Assembly: GCA_025370075.1 (NCBI GenBank)
Contig: CP073016.1
Coordinates: 2,356,001 to 2,420,000 of the forward strand
Source of the DNA: Chryseotalea sp. WA131a
GTDB taxonomy: Bacteria > Bacteroidota > Bacteroidia > Cytophagales > Cyclobacteriaceae
Direction of reading: 5' to 3'
Length of the DNA stretch: 64,000 nucleotides
Shown here: positions 30,697-40,326 of the stretch, piece after piece
How the letters are laid out: the number at the start of each line of letters is the position of its first letter
Numbering within the stretch: position 1 is the stretch's first letter
Notes under the pieces: generated by a model
What the model saw: the letters and a program-made list of their open reading frames with translations, nothing else
Databases searched by the model: none
Told to the model about the DNA's origin: nothing
Position numbers and translations under genes: made by a program

Positions 30697-33600
30697 CTAT
30701 TTAACAATCGCCAACTTTCCTTGCTGAAGGTAGCTCTTTCCGTCTACCAGTAAGTTGAGCTTATAGAGATATAATCCGTTAGGCATCAATTGGCCGTTAT
30801 CATCGCTACCATTCCAAGTTAATTCGTTTATTCCAATTCTAAACAACGACACATCATTGGTAGTAAAATTTTGGAGGCGTTTTCCTTCCAAGGTGAAAAT
30901 CTGTAATGAAAATTCAGACGGCAACGCATTGCCGCTCAATACAAAATTGAAATAAAACGCTCCCGAAGAAGGATTGGGATAAACGCTTCGCAATTCCAAT
31001 GAATTGGTCTCTGCTACTCGAAAATTAACTTCATACGGTTTGACTCCACTTTTATTTCCACTCGCATCTTGCGCTTGGGCACGAAGTGTGTAGGTATTTG
31101 GCGCCAAATTGATCGGATTGAAATTTAGCTGAAAGTTGGTAGTGGCCGTGGCAGGGCTCCACGTAACATCCGATCCTTTAAAGTAGATGGGTTTAAAATT
31201 ACAAGTCGCACACGACTGCAAAAACAACGTAACGCCAATGGTATCCGTTTTAAACAAATACGGATTGCTGTCTTTCACTGCCACTACTATTTGTGGGTTG
31301 GGCGAAACAAAATCGTTGTTTACCAATTCTCGCCCATCCACGCGCACTTCCAAAATGGGTGGATCATTATCTTTTTTTACATTCAAATAATCCGTTAATA
31401 AAAGAGCGTTGTTGTCATAATACTGCTCTGGTAAAATTCGGGGGTTAACAAAAACCGAAACATCATTCAAACCAACTTTACCCCTAGTGTCAAATACCAT
31501 CTGGAACTTGGTACTATCGTTGGGTGAAGGCGGTGCAATCATCAGCATCGATTGTTTGCTTGCACCAATGGTTTTTGAAACAATAGCAGCCGTAACGGTG
31601 AGTTGACTTGCAAAATTTTTAGTAGAAATATTGACAAATGAAAATGGTAATTGAATGGACTGACCTTCTTGCACTGTTTGCGGAGAACTGTTGCCCCTAT
31701 ATACCAAAATGCCCTCCGCCACTGTTTCGTATGTAACAAACCATTTTTTTAGTTGAACCGCTGTCAGGCTAACTGGATCCTGCATTTGCAACACCACACG
31801 CAGATAAGGATAAACCGCGGTGCTAACGCTCGACAAATCTTGCGAGGATGAAACATTAGCAAACAACAAATCCTCCACACCATTCAAACGAACCCCATAC
31901 AACCGATACGAAAACGCATCACCCACTTGCGCTTTCACTACTTGACCGCGGAATGAAAACCACTTGTTGGCCGGACCAATCAAAGAAGATTTTAATGTTC
32001 CACTAGAAAAACGCGCTGAAATAGTTTTGTTTACCATCAACGATTGTTGAGTTGATGGCGAAGCAGCGGTTCTGAAAATTTTAGCCGTTCCGGCTACAGC
32101 ATTTTTTCTTCCATACACCACAAGAGGCTCACCATCTTGCAAGGATGTCAGTTGAGTAGCTGCAATACCCAATTCAGCCAATTTACTTTTCAAAGCAGTT
32201 GACCAAGTTGAATACGATGGGTTGCCAATGGAGAACAACACTACCGAGTCGCTCTGTTTCAAATTTGAGATGGCAGTAACCAAATCATCACCCAATCCGG
32301 TTTCCATTTCATTTACCAAAAAGCTATTGATTACTTGGGGTTCGCGCCCGCACGTGCGTGGATCTTGAAAATTAAAGGGAATGCCGGCATACGGAACCCC
32401 TGTGCTTTTATCAAAAGCAATCATATTGATGGTGTTGGTGCGGCACGGTTGCCCTTGGCTTCCAAGGTTATATTCCTCTCCATTAATCCTTACTGAAGTT
32501 GATGTAGGTGGTGAATAATTGCTACCATAAGTAGAAATGGAAACAGGGATAACTGTTTCCAAATATTTGAGCTGTTGCTCTTGCGCGTCTTTTAATAAAC
32601 CTTCTACTCCATTATCCAACAATTGCGGAAACTGAAATTGACCCCATCCTTCTGGCCCATTGTTGATGTAGGTAAACGAAGAAAGATTCCACTCGGCACT
32701 TTCGCTTGCAGTCGGTTTATCTAACCTCGTTCTCCAATAGTAGGTGGTGGAATCGCGCGAAAGCAAATTCAAAGAAATTTTTGCCAACACTTTTGCGTTC
32801 GCTATTTGCTTTTTTAGAAAAGGGCTATTGAAGGCATTGGTAGTATCCAGCTCAAATTGAAAATCTCTTTTATCGGCCAATAGGTTGGTAGATTGAAAAA
32901 CAAAAGTCGAGGCGGTTTTATTAACCATCGAAAAAGGCGCAGGGAACAAATTTTTGGTGGCGTTGGATGGAATCAATGCTGAGAAAACGGTAGAATTGTT
33001 GAGTTTATTTGTTTCGGCTACGGTATTGTTCGGATCGATGGTAACTGAAAAAATATTTTGTCCACCGCCCTTTGCATCACGCTTAATTTTAAAAACAATT
33101 GTATCCTGATTTTTAGGGCTGTTAAAAATTGAATCGTACATAACGGAAGTATTGTCAGGAAATGTTCTTACCACTCGAACAGGCATCGGCCTACCCGTTG
33201 TGGCACCCACATTCTTCACAATAATCTTCAACCCAAACGAACTGCTGAGCGCGGTAATCGGTGCACCATCTAGTGTTTGCAAAGAAACAGAAGTGTCATC
33301 AATAGCAAAGTCAGGCTTGGCAGTGCCGAATAATTTCACGGCCGGGTCGCCCAGCATCATCATTTGTTGAATTTGTGTTACACTAGAAATGCTGTTGCCG
33401 TATAAACCAAGGTATCGTTTGGCCACTTCTTGTTGCACTTCGCCAACACCTTTTTTGATAAAGACAGAATCAGCAAAACCAACTTGATAAAATAAATCCG
33501 AGTAGGCTCGCAAGGTGTTGGGGAAGCCAAATGAGCTGTGCGCAATAAAATTTCGCGCACCTTTATTAGACGATAAAATCCAATCTTCCCCAAAAATAAC

Positions 33601-35640
33601 ACCATTTAAAAAGAAAGCTCCAGCATTGCATCCATTGATTAAGAACACGGGGTATTTCCCAGGATTATTATAACCGAGCACGGGATCGGACACAAAGCCA
33701 ATATCGATATCGATCGTGCCAGGAGATGAATGCCCGAAAAAAGTAATCATGTTTACGCCCTTATTTATTTGGTCAGACACATTGATTAACTGCACGGGGT
33801 TAGGATCGCGCTTACCGATGGTGGATATTGAAGCACCCCAAAAATTAGAAGATGCAATTTGCTTGAACCCATCTACATAACTTCGAAAAAGGGGAAGTTC
33901 AAAAGCTTGTATGCCTCCACTTAAATGAAGGCCAGATTTTTTCCAGCTATCAGCAACTGGTGCGCTTTCAATCTCTTTTATTTTGTTCAAATACGATGCT
34001 ACTTGCAGCGAATTGATCGCAGGCAAACGACCCGTTGCTACTTTCGGATCAAACGTTGAGCCACCTATGCCGGCCGAAAATGCCATATCCGCTCCTGGCA
34101 ATCCGGCAGATGGCACTAAATCCTTTACCTCACCAGTAGTTGGCGGCTTTCGTTGATAAGCGGAATAAGAATAAATATCTCTCCCTTTACCAATCAAAAA
34201 AAGAAATTTTGGATTACTGACTGCAACCAAATATCTCATGCACTCATAAATTGCCAACGAAGAAGTTTCTCCATAGTTAAATTGATTGTAGAGTTGATCC
34301 ATGGTGAGTGTAAGCGTATCATACTTTCCGCCTTGCACGCTGGCGCGATAAGTGGCATAGGCTTGAACAGGATTTGAATAACCTCCCGAAGCTTGTGTCA
34401 AACTTCGGTGGGTAATAACAATAAAATTAGCTTTCGTCCCGGCTAAATTTCTAAATGAAATCGGCTTTACGCTAGCGGTGTTTACTGCATTGCTGGTGAA
34501 AATTTTTCGGGAAATGCTCGTATTATTTACTACTGCGCTCAACGAACTTCCTGCCGTGCGAGTACCAATGACATAGACATTGTTTTCATCGGTTACATCC
34601 CACATACGCAATCCAGTGGCGGGGTTATCAATTTCAATGTATGATTTGTTGCTTGGATTGGGATTGATGAAATAAAATTTTTCAGATGCCGATGCAGAAC
34701 TAAAGCTTTGGGGAAAAGTAACTTTTATAGAACAGACCGCCATTTGGAAGCGGTTATTGGAAGCCGATGAAGCTGATAATCGAACCGCTAGTTTTCCATC
34801 AATTGAAACATCGCTCCATTGTAGAGGAACTGAAATCACTTGGGTATCGTACCCAAAAAAATTTAAATTGCTTACGGTGCGCAAACTTGTACCTACTTGT
34901 ACTTGGCCTACGTGTTGAAATCCATCATACCCAACCACTAGCATTTCTAATTGCGGAGGGCTCACGACAGGTACCGAATTGGTTATCAAGTCTACCACAT
35001 AATCTACCGATTCATTTTGTTTGATTGGCTGGCCAGTCCAACCTTCCCCTTGATCAAATGAGGTAAATTGCAATTCATCTCCTTGCTTAAATCCTCCGCT
35101 ATAAAAACCAGTGATCAATCGCATCCGCTGTTCATTGTGCGAAATTTCTTTAGGGATGTTTGTCACATTCACTTCAGAAAATAAATCCATCCGTTTGCCC
35201 GCAGGTGGTATCAACCGATAGGTTAAAAAATAGGCCGTAGTATCGCTGTATAAATTATAGTTTGGATTTAGCTGAGCGGAGGCAGGCTGATACAGTTTCC
35301 CATCCAACGTGCCATCATTTCGTTGGCCAAAAAATTCGATGAAATCGTTGATATTAAATACTGCATCGCTTTCACCTTGCACGAAAATGGCTTGCTCTAC
35401 ACCCCGATGAAAAATCTGAATCAAGCGGGGGTCAACTGAATTGACCGGAAAATTGGCAGACTGTAAGTCAGAATAGGTAATGCGATAAATACCGTCTTTC
35501 GAAACAGGGATTTTAAAATAAGACTGATTGAAGTTGATCCAATTGTTGGCTGTTTGCCCGTTAGCAATCGAAACGACAAAATATAGTATGAACCACAGGC
35601 CGCAAGCTACAAGCTGTTTACCTCTTAATTCGGAAACCAT
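30697..35640 (-). CDS. porU2: C25 (gingipain-type) cell-surface protein, PorU2-like, with type IX secretion tail
   Basis: The 1647-residue protein starts with a signal peptide (MVSELRGKQLVACGLWF ... ANGQ). A beta-rich N-terminal part leads to a C25 caspase-like peptidase domain with the dyad His637 (FFGHSSPG) and Cys671 (INGCNAGAFF), 34 apart as in gingipains. The middle has CARDB/Ig-like repeats (FAIDDTSVSLQTLDGAPI, VKNVGATTGRP). The C-terminus is a FlgD-like plus type IX tail: SVYPNPSSGAFYFNF, NELTWNGSDDNGQLMPNGLY and QQGKLAIVK. The architecture and size fit PorU2, a paralogue of the T9SS sortase PorU. The symbol is my best assignment. No other T9SS genes are in the window. Confidence 0.75.
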   Translation of the reverse strand: MVSELRGKQLVACGLWFILYFVVSIANGQTANNWINFNQSYFKIPVSKDGIYRITYSDLQSANFPVNSVDPRLIQIFHRGVEQAIFVQGESDAVFNINDFIEFFGQRNDGTLDGKLYQPASAQLNPNYNLYSDTTAYFLTYRLIPPAGKRMDLFSEVNVTNIPKEISHNEQRMRLITGFYSGGFKQGDELQFTSFDQGEGWTGQPIKQNESVDYVVDLITNSVPVVSPPQLEMLVVGYDGFQHVGQVQVGTSLRTVSNLNFFGYDTQVISVPLQWSDVSIDGKLAVRLSASSASNNRFQMAVCSIKVTFPQSFSSASASEKFYFINPNPSNKSYIEIDNPATGLRMWDVTDENNVYVIGTRTAGSSLSAVVNNTSISRKIFTSNAVNTASVKPISFRNLAGTKANFIVITHRSLTQASGGYSNPVQAYATYRASVQGGKYDTLTLTMDQLYNQFNYGETSSLAIYECMRYLVAVSNPKFLFLIGKGRDIYSYSAYQRKPPTTGEVKDLVPSAGLPGADMAFSAGIGGSTFDPKVATGRLPAINSLQVASYLNKIKEIESAPVADSWKKSGLHLSGGIQAFELPLFRSYVDGFKQIASSNFWGASISTIGKRDPNPVQLINVSDQINKGVNMITFFGHSSPGTIDIDIGFVSDPVLGYNNPGKYPVFLINGCNAGAFFLNGVIFGEDWILSSNKGARNFIAHSSFGFPNTLRAYSDLFYQVGFADSVFIKKGVGEVQQEVAKRYLGLYGNSISSVTQIQQMMMLGDPAVKLFGTAKPDFAIDDTSVSLQTLDGAPITALSSSFGLKIIVKNVGATTGRPMPVRVVRTFPDNTSVMYDSIFNSPKNQDTIVFKIKRDAKGGGQNIFSVTIDPNNTVAETNKLNNSTVFSALIPSNATKNLFPAPFSMVNKTASTFVFQSTNLLADKRDFQFELDTTNAFNSPFLKKQIANAKVLAKISLNLLSRDSTTYYWRTRLDKPTASESAEWNLSSFTYINNGPEGWGQFQFPQLLDNGVEGLLKDAQEQQLKYLETVIPVSISTYGSNYSPPTSTSVRINGEEYNLGSQGQPCRTNTINMIAFDKSTGVPYAGIPFNFQDPRTCGREPQVINSFLVNEMETGLGDDLVTAISNLKQSDSVVLFSIGNPSYSTWSTALKSKLAELGIAATQLTSLQDGEPLVVYGRKNAVAGTAKIFRTAASPSTQQSLMVNKTISARFSSGTLKSSLIGPANKWFSFRGQVVKAQVGDAFSYRLYGVRLNGVEDLLFANVSSSQDLSSVSTAVYPYLRVVLQMQDPVSLTAVQLKKWFVTYETVAEGILVYRGNSSPQTVQEGQSIQLPFSFVNISTKNFASQLTVTAAIVSKTIGASKQSMLMIAPPSPNDSTKFQMVFDTRGKVGLNDVSVFVNPRILPEQYYDNNALLLTDYLNVKKDNDPPILEVRVDGRELVNNDFVSPNPQIVVAVKDSNPYLFKTDTIGVTLFLQSCATCNFKPIYFKGSDVTWSPATATTNFQLNFNPINLAPNTYTLRAQAQDASGNKSGVKPYEVNFRVAETNSLELRSVYPNPSSGAFYFNFVLSGNALPSEFSLQIFTLEGKRLQNFTTNDVSLFRIGINELTWNGSDDNGQLMPNGLYLYKLNLLVDGKSYLQQGKLAIVK

Positions 35641-35974
35641 CCTCTTGCCCAAAGATCTTGAAGCATGCGGCCTGAAGCCTGAAGCCTTGAATTCAATCGA
35701 ACACATTACGTCTATATCCAACTTCAAAAGTAGTAGTAACAAGCCACACTAACTATTCTCCTTTCAAGGAAATAAAGGCAAGCCAGAGACAAAAGGTATT
35801 TTTAAAATGGCAAAGTATTGTTACTTTAAAGTCGATAGCTAATTACATCCTTACAGCTTCTGAAGATCACTAAAACAAGTATTAACACATGAAATCGCCA
35901 TTAAGATGCCCTACACCCAACGGAATGATAATCTCAGCGATTCCATGTGGCAACTAACAAATAATTATTAACAC
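35641..35974. other. Divergent intergenic region with duplicated start-codon segment
   Basis: The 334-bp gap contains a CAAAAGTA (TACTTTTG on the minus strand, 35725-35732) -7 box for the porU2-like gene. It also holds a 17-bp direct repeat, TATTAACACATGAAATC at 35880-35896 and 35966-35982, whose second copy includes the ATG of the amidohydrolase gene. The first copy opens a 22-codon upstream frame (35889-35957). Confidence 0.6.
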
Positions 35975-37429
35975 ATGAAATCAATTCTTCTATCGATTGC
36001 CATTGTCGGATTACTCTCCGCTCAAGCTCAAACATTAAAAGTGACAAACGAAAAAGACAAGCAACTTGCCTTGCAAAACCTAAACAATAAATATCCTGCA
36101 TATGCCGCCATTGCCAAACAAATTTGGGCCAATGCAGAGCTAGGATTTCAAGAAGTCAAAAGCAGTACGCTGCTGCAAGAAACCCTAAGGAAGGAAGGTT
36201 TCAACGTGCAAGCAGGTGTTTCAGAAATGCCGACCGCCTTTGTAGCGACCTATGGATCGGGCAAACCAGTGATCGGAATATTGGCAGAATTTGATGCCTT
36301 GCCAGGCTTATCGCAAGATAGTGTAACGACCAAGAAGGCATTGGTAGAAGGCAAAGCCGGTCATGCTTGCGGCCATAATCTTTTTGGCACCGCATCGAGT
36401 GCTGCGGCCATCGAATTGAAAAATTGGTTATCGAAAAACAAAAAATCAGGAACAATAAAATTGTTTGGAACGCCTGCCGAAGAAGGTGGCGGTGCGAAGG
36501 TTTACATGGTGCGCGATGGTTTATTCAAAGAAGTAGATGCTGTGTTGCACTGGCATCCATCCAACGCCAACAATGCCAGTCCCGAGTCGTGTATGGCCAT
36601 CAAGCAAACTTTGTTTCGATTTTATGGAAGAGCGGCACATGCGGCAGCCGCTCCCGAAAAAGGTCGTTCAGCGCTGGATGCCGTAGAAGCCATGAACTAC
36701 ATGGCCAACATGATGCGCGAGCATGTTCCTTCCGATGTGCGCATCCACTATGTCATTACCAAAGGCGGGTTGGCCGCCAATGTGGTTCCTGAATTTGCAG
36801 AGGTGGAATACATGGTGCGCCATCCGAATGCGGCCGTGGTAGCCGAGATTTGGAATCGCTTGGTAAAATGTGCCGAAGGCGCAGCAAATGGAACAGAGAC
36901 CACCATGAAGTACGAAATAATCTCTGGCTCTTATAATTTGTTGCCCAATGAAACGCTGTCGCGGATTATGTACGAAAATTTGAAAAAAGTTGGTGGCGTA
37001 AATTATTCACCTACCGAAATTGAATTTGCTAAAAAGCTTCAAACCAGCTTTACCTTTAAAGCACCTGACTTGACGGATGCACAAAAAGTTCAACCGTTCA
37101 CCCTTGGCGGATTTTTTCCTGCCTCTACTGATGTGGGCGACATTACATGGGTGGTGCCTACTGCTGGTTTAGGCACAGCCACCTGGGTGCCGGGTGTGCC
37201 TGCTCACTCGTGGCAAGCCGTAGCAACCGGCAGCACAAGCATTGGGTTGAAGGCGATGATGAACGCTGCAAAAACTCTGACACTTACGGGGATGGATTTA
37301 TTTAACAATCCAGACATGTGCGAGAAAGCCAAAAAAGAACTGACTGAAAAAACTGGAGTCGACTTTCAGTACAACTCATTGATTGGCGATCGAAAGCCAC
37401 CATTGGATTTTAGGAAGGGGCTGAATTGA
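35975..37429 (+). CDS. Secreted M20D-family amidohydrolase (AbgB-like)
   Basis: The 484-residue protein has a signal peptide (MKSILLSIAIVGLLSAQAQ), so it works in the periplasm or outside. The M20D features are IWANAELGFQEVKSS, GILAEFDALPGLSQ, the metal motif GKAGHACGHNLFG at about 127-139, PAEEGGGAKVYM and FYGRAAHAAAAPEKGRSALD. Relatives cleave p-aminobenzoyl-glutamate or indole-acetyl amino acids. The specific substrate is not readable. The N-terminus is unusual for AbgB in being exported, as seen in other Bacteroidota. Confidence 0.9.
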   Translation: MKSILLSIAIVGLLSAQAQTLKVTNEKDKQLALQNLNNKYPAYAAIAKQIWANAELGFQEVKSSTLLQETLRKEGFNVQAGVSEMPTAFVATYGSGKPVIGILAEFDALPGLSQDSVTTKKALVEGKAGHACGHNLFGTASSAAAIELKNWLSKNKKSGTIKLFGTPAEEGGGAKVYMVRDGLFKEVDAVLHWHPSNANNASPESCMAIKQTLFRFYGRAAHAAAAPEKGRSALDAVEAMNYMANMMREHVPSDVRIHYVITKGGLAANVVPEFAEVEYMVRHPNAAVVAEIWNRLVKCAEGAANGTETTMKYEIISGSYNLLPNETLSRIMYENLKKVGGVNYSPTEIEFAKKLQTSFTFKAPDLTDAQKVQPFTLGGFFPASTDVGDITWVVPTAGLGTATWVPGVPAHSWQAVATGSTSIGLKAMMNAAKTLTLTGMDLFNNPDMCEKAKKELTEKTGVDFQYNSLIGDRKPPLDFRKGLN

Positions 37430-37751
37430 TGAATCCTATTAAAAAGTTGGATCTAAAAAAAACAAAATTTTTAAAGAAACCAGTAAAGAGTTTGAGGGAT
37501 AACAAACTATGTATCATGGGTTGAAAATGCTTCGACAGACCACAAGGTGCAATTTACGCGTCAATTCGATGATGTAAGTTGTTGGTTCATCAGACATAAG
37601 ATCAGCAACCATGTATCCTAAGTGATGACTGGAGTAGTGTGTAGTGGATACGAAGCCGCCCTTCGCCTCCAAGAAGAAAAAAAATACAAGAGGTATACAT
37701 ATTAAAAATCATTGTTCGTTAGTATCAAACTAACCAAACTCTCAATCCTTT
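37430..37751. other. Gene-free spacer, no recognised content
   Basis: The 322-bp spacer has stops in all frames except short stretches. One plus-strand piece reads VQFTRQFDDVSCWFIRHK, and another small frame (37627-37707) reads MTGVVCSGYEAALRLQEEKK. Neither matches a family I know. They may be gene relics. No terminator or clear promoter is visible. Confidence 0.4.
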
Positions 37752-38879
37752 ATGCCTATACGTCTATTTCTCATAGTATTGCTTTCACTTGCTCTAATTT
37801 TTCACAACTGTTTTTCTCAAAATTTTCTCAAGGGTAAACTAGTAGAGCAAAATACCTTGGCAGTTGTACCATATGCAAATCTTAGCTTGGGAGGCAGCGG
37901 AACTGCTTCTTTAGATGATGGTTCGTTTTTGTTAAAAGTAGATGATGCCGATCGAAACTCGAATCTTATAATTTCCTGCATTGGGTACTATTCGCAAAAA
38001 TTATCTGTAGATAGCTTACTGGGATTAGAACATAACGCCTTGGTCATTCTCATGGATCAAAATGTTCTTCCATTAGAAGAAGTAAATGTACAGACTCAAA
38101 AATCAACGGCTAGGGACATTGTGAAGGAAGCAATTGATGCCATACCTCAAAACTATTCTCAACAGCCTTTCAATATGGAATATTATTCTCGGGTATCAGA
38201 AAATGATGGGGTTACTTCATTGTTTCTTATGGAAGCCATTGTAAAGAGTTATCGTAAAGGTTACTTTGAAGGTGCCCTCAATAGATCATCCATTATCCAC
38301 CAACGCACTAGCGGCAAACCAACATTGACTCGGTTTGACAAAAAGAAAAAGATAGACTACTTTTTATACGAGTCGGTACCGATGTTTGATGTGTTTTTGG
38401 TAGATATGATTGGTGTAGGCTCGAGACTAAAGTACACCATTTTTAATGAAAATTATTTCAAAAAAGTGGATTTCAAATTAACGGGTATTAGTACGTTTGA
38501 AGGTGGCCATGTATTTATGATTGAGTACGGCAAAGGGGAAGCAATTGACGGTGATTTAGAGGTATTCAACGGAAGACTTTTTATTGCAACCGATGACCTC
38601 GGGATTTTAAAGCATGAGCGAAGGATAGGCAAGAACTATCATGAAGTGATTTATAAAAAAAAACATGGAAAGTATTTCCCGTATTTTATCAAATCAATTT
38701 ACCCTGAAAGAAAAGAAGGAAATACTTACCGTATGAGCATAACCCATGAATCCATTATCACAAAAGTCGTTACAGAAAAGGTGGAAGATGTGCCCAATGG
38801 CTTGTTGATGGATTGGCATCTTACTGATACCCCTTATGTCCAATCATTTTGGGATGCAAACCATCCTCTAAAAAATTGA
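37752..38879 (+). CDS. Secreted carboxypeptidase-regulatory-like domain protein
   Basis: The 375-residue protein has a signal peptide (MPIRLFLIVLLSLALIFHNCFSQ) followed by a carboxypeptidase D regulatory-like beta sandwich at about 25-110 (LKGKLVEQNTLAVVPYANLSL ... CIGYYSQKLSV). After that comes a domain typical of Bacteroidota envelope proteins (STARDIVKEAIDAIPQNYSQQPFNMEYYSR, then beta-rich to the end). It resembles the N-terminal parts of DUF5686 and TonB-related proteins but has no barrel. The location should be periplasmic or outer-membrane. The function is unknown. The stop is immediately adjacent to the convergent rseP stop (1 bp). Confidence 0.75.
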   Translation: MPIRLFLIVLLSLALIFHNCFSQNFLKGKLVEQNTLAVVPYANLSLGGSGTASLDDGSFLLKVDDADRNSNLIISCIGYYSQKLSVDSLLGLEHNALVILMDQNVLPLEEVNVQTQKSTARDIVKEAIDAIPQNYSQQPFNMEYYSRVSENDGVTSLFLMEAIVKSYRKGYFEGALNRSSIIHQRTSGKPTLTRFDKKKKIDYFLYESVPMFDVFLVDMIGVGSRLKYTIFNENYFKKVDFKLTGISTFEGGHVFMIEYGKGEAIDGDLEVFNGRLFIATDDLGILKHERRIGKNYHEVIYKKKHGKYFPYFIKSIYPERKEGNTYRMSITHESIITKVVTEKVEDVPNGLLMDWHLTDTPYVQSFWDANHPLKN

Positions 38880-38880
38880 G

Positions 38881-40299
38881 TTATCCTCCCGTTATCGCTT
38901 TCGCAATGTCGTTATAGAAAACAAACACCATCAGCAACAACAAAATAGCCATACCTACTTTGATGGCATTCTCAAAGAATTTCTCTGATGGCTCGCGACC
39001 ACTGATCATCTCATACAACAAGAACATGACATAGCCACCATCTAATGCGGGTATGGGCAAGAAATTCATAAATGCCAATACCATAGAGAGCAGACCAGTC
39101 ATACGCCAGAAACCTTCCCAGTCCCATTCGGAACTAAACATTCCAACCATGGCAACTGGTCCTGACAACGATTTTCTTGGATCCATTTTTCCGGTAAAGA
39201 GCTTGCCAAATGCTTTGATTTGTAACCAAACAACACCAAAGGCACGTGCCGTTCCTAAAGGTATTGCTTCACCAAGACTGTATGTTATATGTCTAAGATC
39301 ATCCTTGTTAGGCCCTAAGGGTCCAAAACCTATTTGGGCTTGGTTCTTAAAGGCTGCTTTAAAGCTTAGTACATTAGAGCCTCTTTTTATTTTGAACGCT
39401 ATCGAATCCTTAGCTCCATTTTTTATAATGGATGATACCTCATCGTAATACGTAATTGGCATCCCTTCCATTTCTATAAACTGATCACCTTTCTGCAAAC
39501 CCACTTTTTTTGCCAGCGATTCAACTGGTTTTTTCGATTCAACAATAACGCCTTCTTCACTGTAAATCAAATCTACCTTATCAGAAGTTCTACCAACTGT
39601 GGCCGGAAATCGGGTTTGCATAAAAGTAGAGGCTGCTTCCTTCGAATTGAAATTCTCTAGAAAATTTTCTGGAATTGGGACAATGATTTCTTGACCATCG
39701 CGCAAAACGGTATAACTGGCATTATCTGAAAGCAGGAAATTGGGCTTCATCAAATCATCAAAATTCTCATAGTCTTGCCCGTTGATTTTGATAATTCTAT
39801 CACCCGTTTTCAACCCAATCTGCTGAGCAAGTTCCAAGGCATGAATCCCTCCATTCCTTTCTACATATTCCTTGGGCAACGTTGTATCACCAATAAAATA
39901 AACGATTCCAATAAAAATTAAAACACCCACTACCACATTTACTATTATTCCACCCATCATCACAATCAATCGCTGCCAAGCGGGCTTCGAGCGAAACTCC
40001 CATGGTTGGGGCTCTGCTTTCAACTGGTCTTTGTCCATGCTCTCGTCAACCATGCCAGCTATTTTTACATAGCCGCCCAAGGGAAACCAGCCAATGCCAT
40101 ATTCGGTATCTCCTTTTTTGTATTTCAACAACGAGAAGTTTAGCACGTTGGCCATGGGGAACAGAAAGTCGAAGAAGAGATAAAACTTCTCAACCTTAAT
40201 GTTGAACATGCGGGCTGAGAAATAATGACCCCACTCGTGCACCACAATTAAAATTGACAAACTCAAGAGCAGTTGAGAAATCCGGATCATTAATTCCAT
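38881..40299 (-). CDS. rseP: RIP metalloprotease RseP (site-2 protease)
   Basis: RseP cuts membrane-spanning substrates, such as anti-sigma factors or signal-peptide remnants, within the bilayer. The 472-residue protein has the zinc motif HEWGHY at 21-26 in the first helix. The second-half motif is PIPALDGGYVMF, with the Asp as third ligand. Two PDZ-like stretches lie between (about 165-215 and 245-315, with GLQKGDQFIEMEG). At least four helices are visible. It lies 27 bp downstream of dxr, a common Bacteroidota pairing, and is cotranscribed with it. Confidence 0.95.
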   Translation of the reverse strand: MELMIRISQLLLSLSILIVVHEWGHYFSARMFNIKVEKFYLFFDFLFPMANVLNFSLLKYKKGDTEYGIGWFPLGGYVKIAGMVDESMDKDQLKAEPQPWEFRSKPAWQRLIVMMGGIIVNVVVGVLIFIGIVYFIGDTTLPKEYVERNGGIHALELAQQIGLKTGDRIIKINGQDYENFDDLMKPNFLLSDNASYTVLRDGQEIIVPIPENFLENFNSKEAASTFMQTRFPATVGRTSDKVDLIYSEEGVIVESKKPVESLAKKVGLQKGDQFIEMEGMPITYYDEVSSIIKNGAKDSIAFKIKRGSNVLSFKAAFKNQAQIGFGPLGPNKDDLRHITYSLGEAIPLGTARAFGVVWLQIKAFGKLFTGKMDPRKSLSGPVAMVGMFSSEWDWEGFWRMTGLLSMVLAFMNFLPIPALDGGYVMFLLYEMISGREPSEKFFENAIKVGMAILLLLMVFVFYNDIAKAITGG

Positions 40300-40326
40300 A
40301 TTCTAATTTGAAAAATTGAAAATTCG

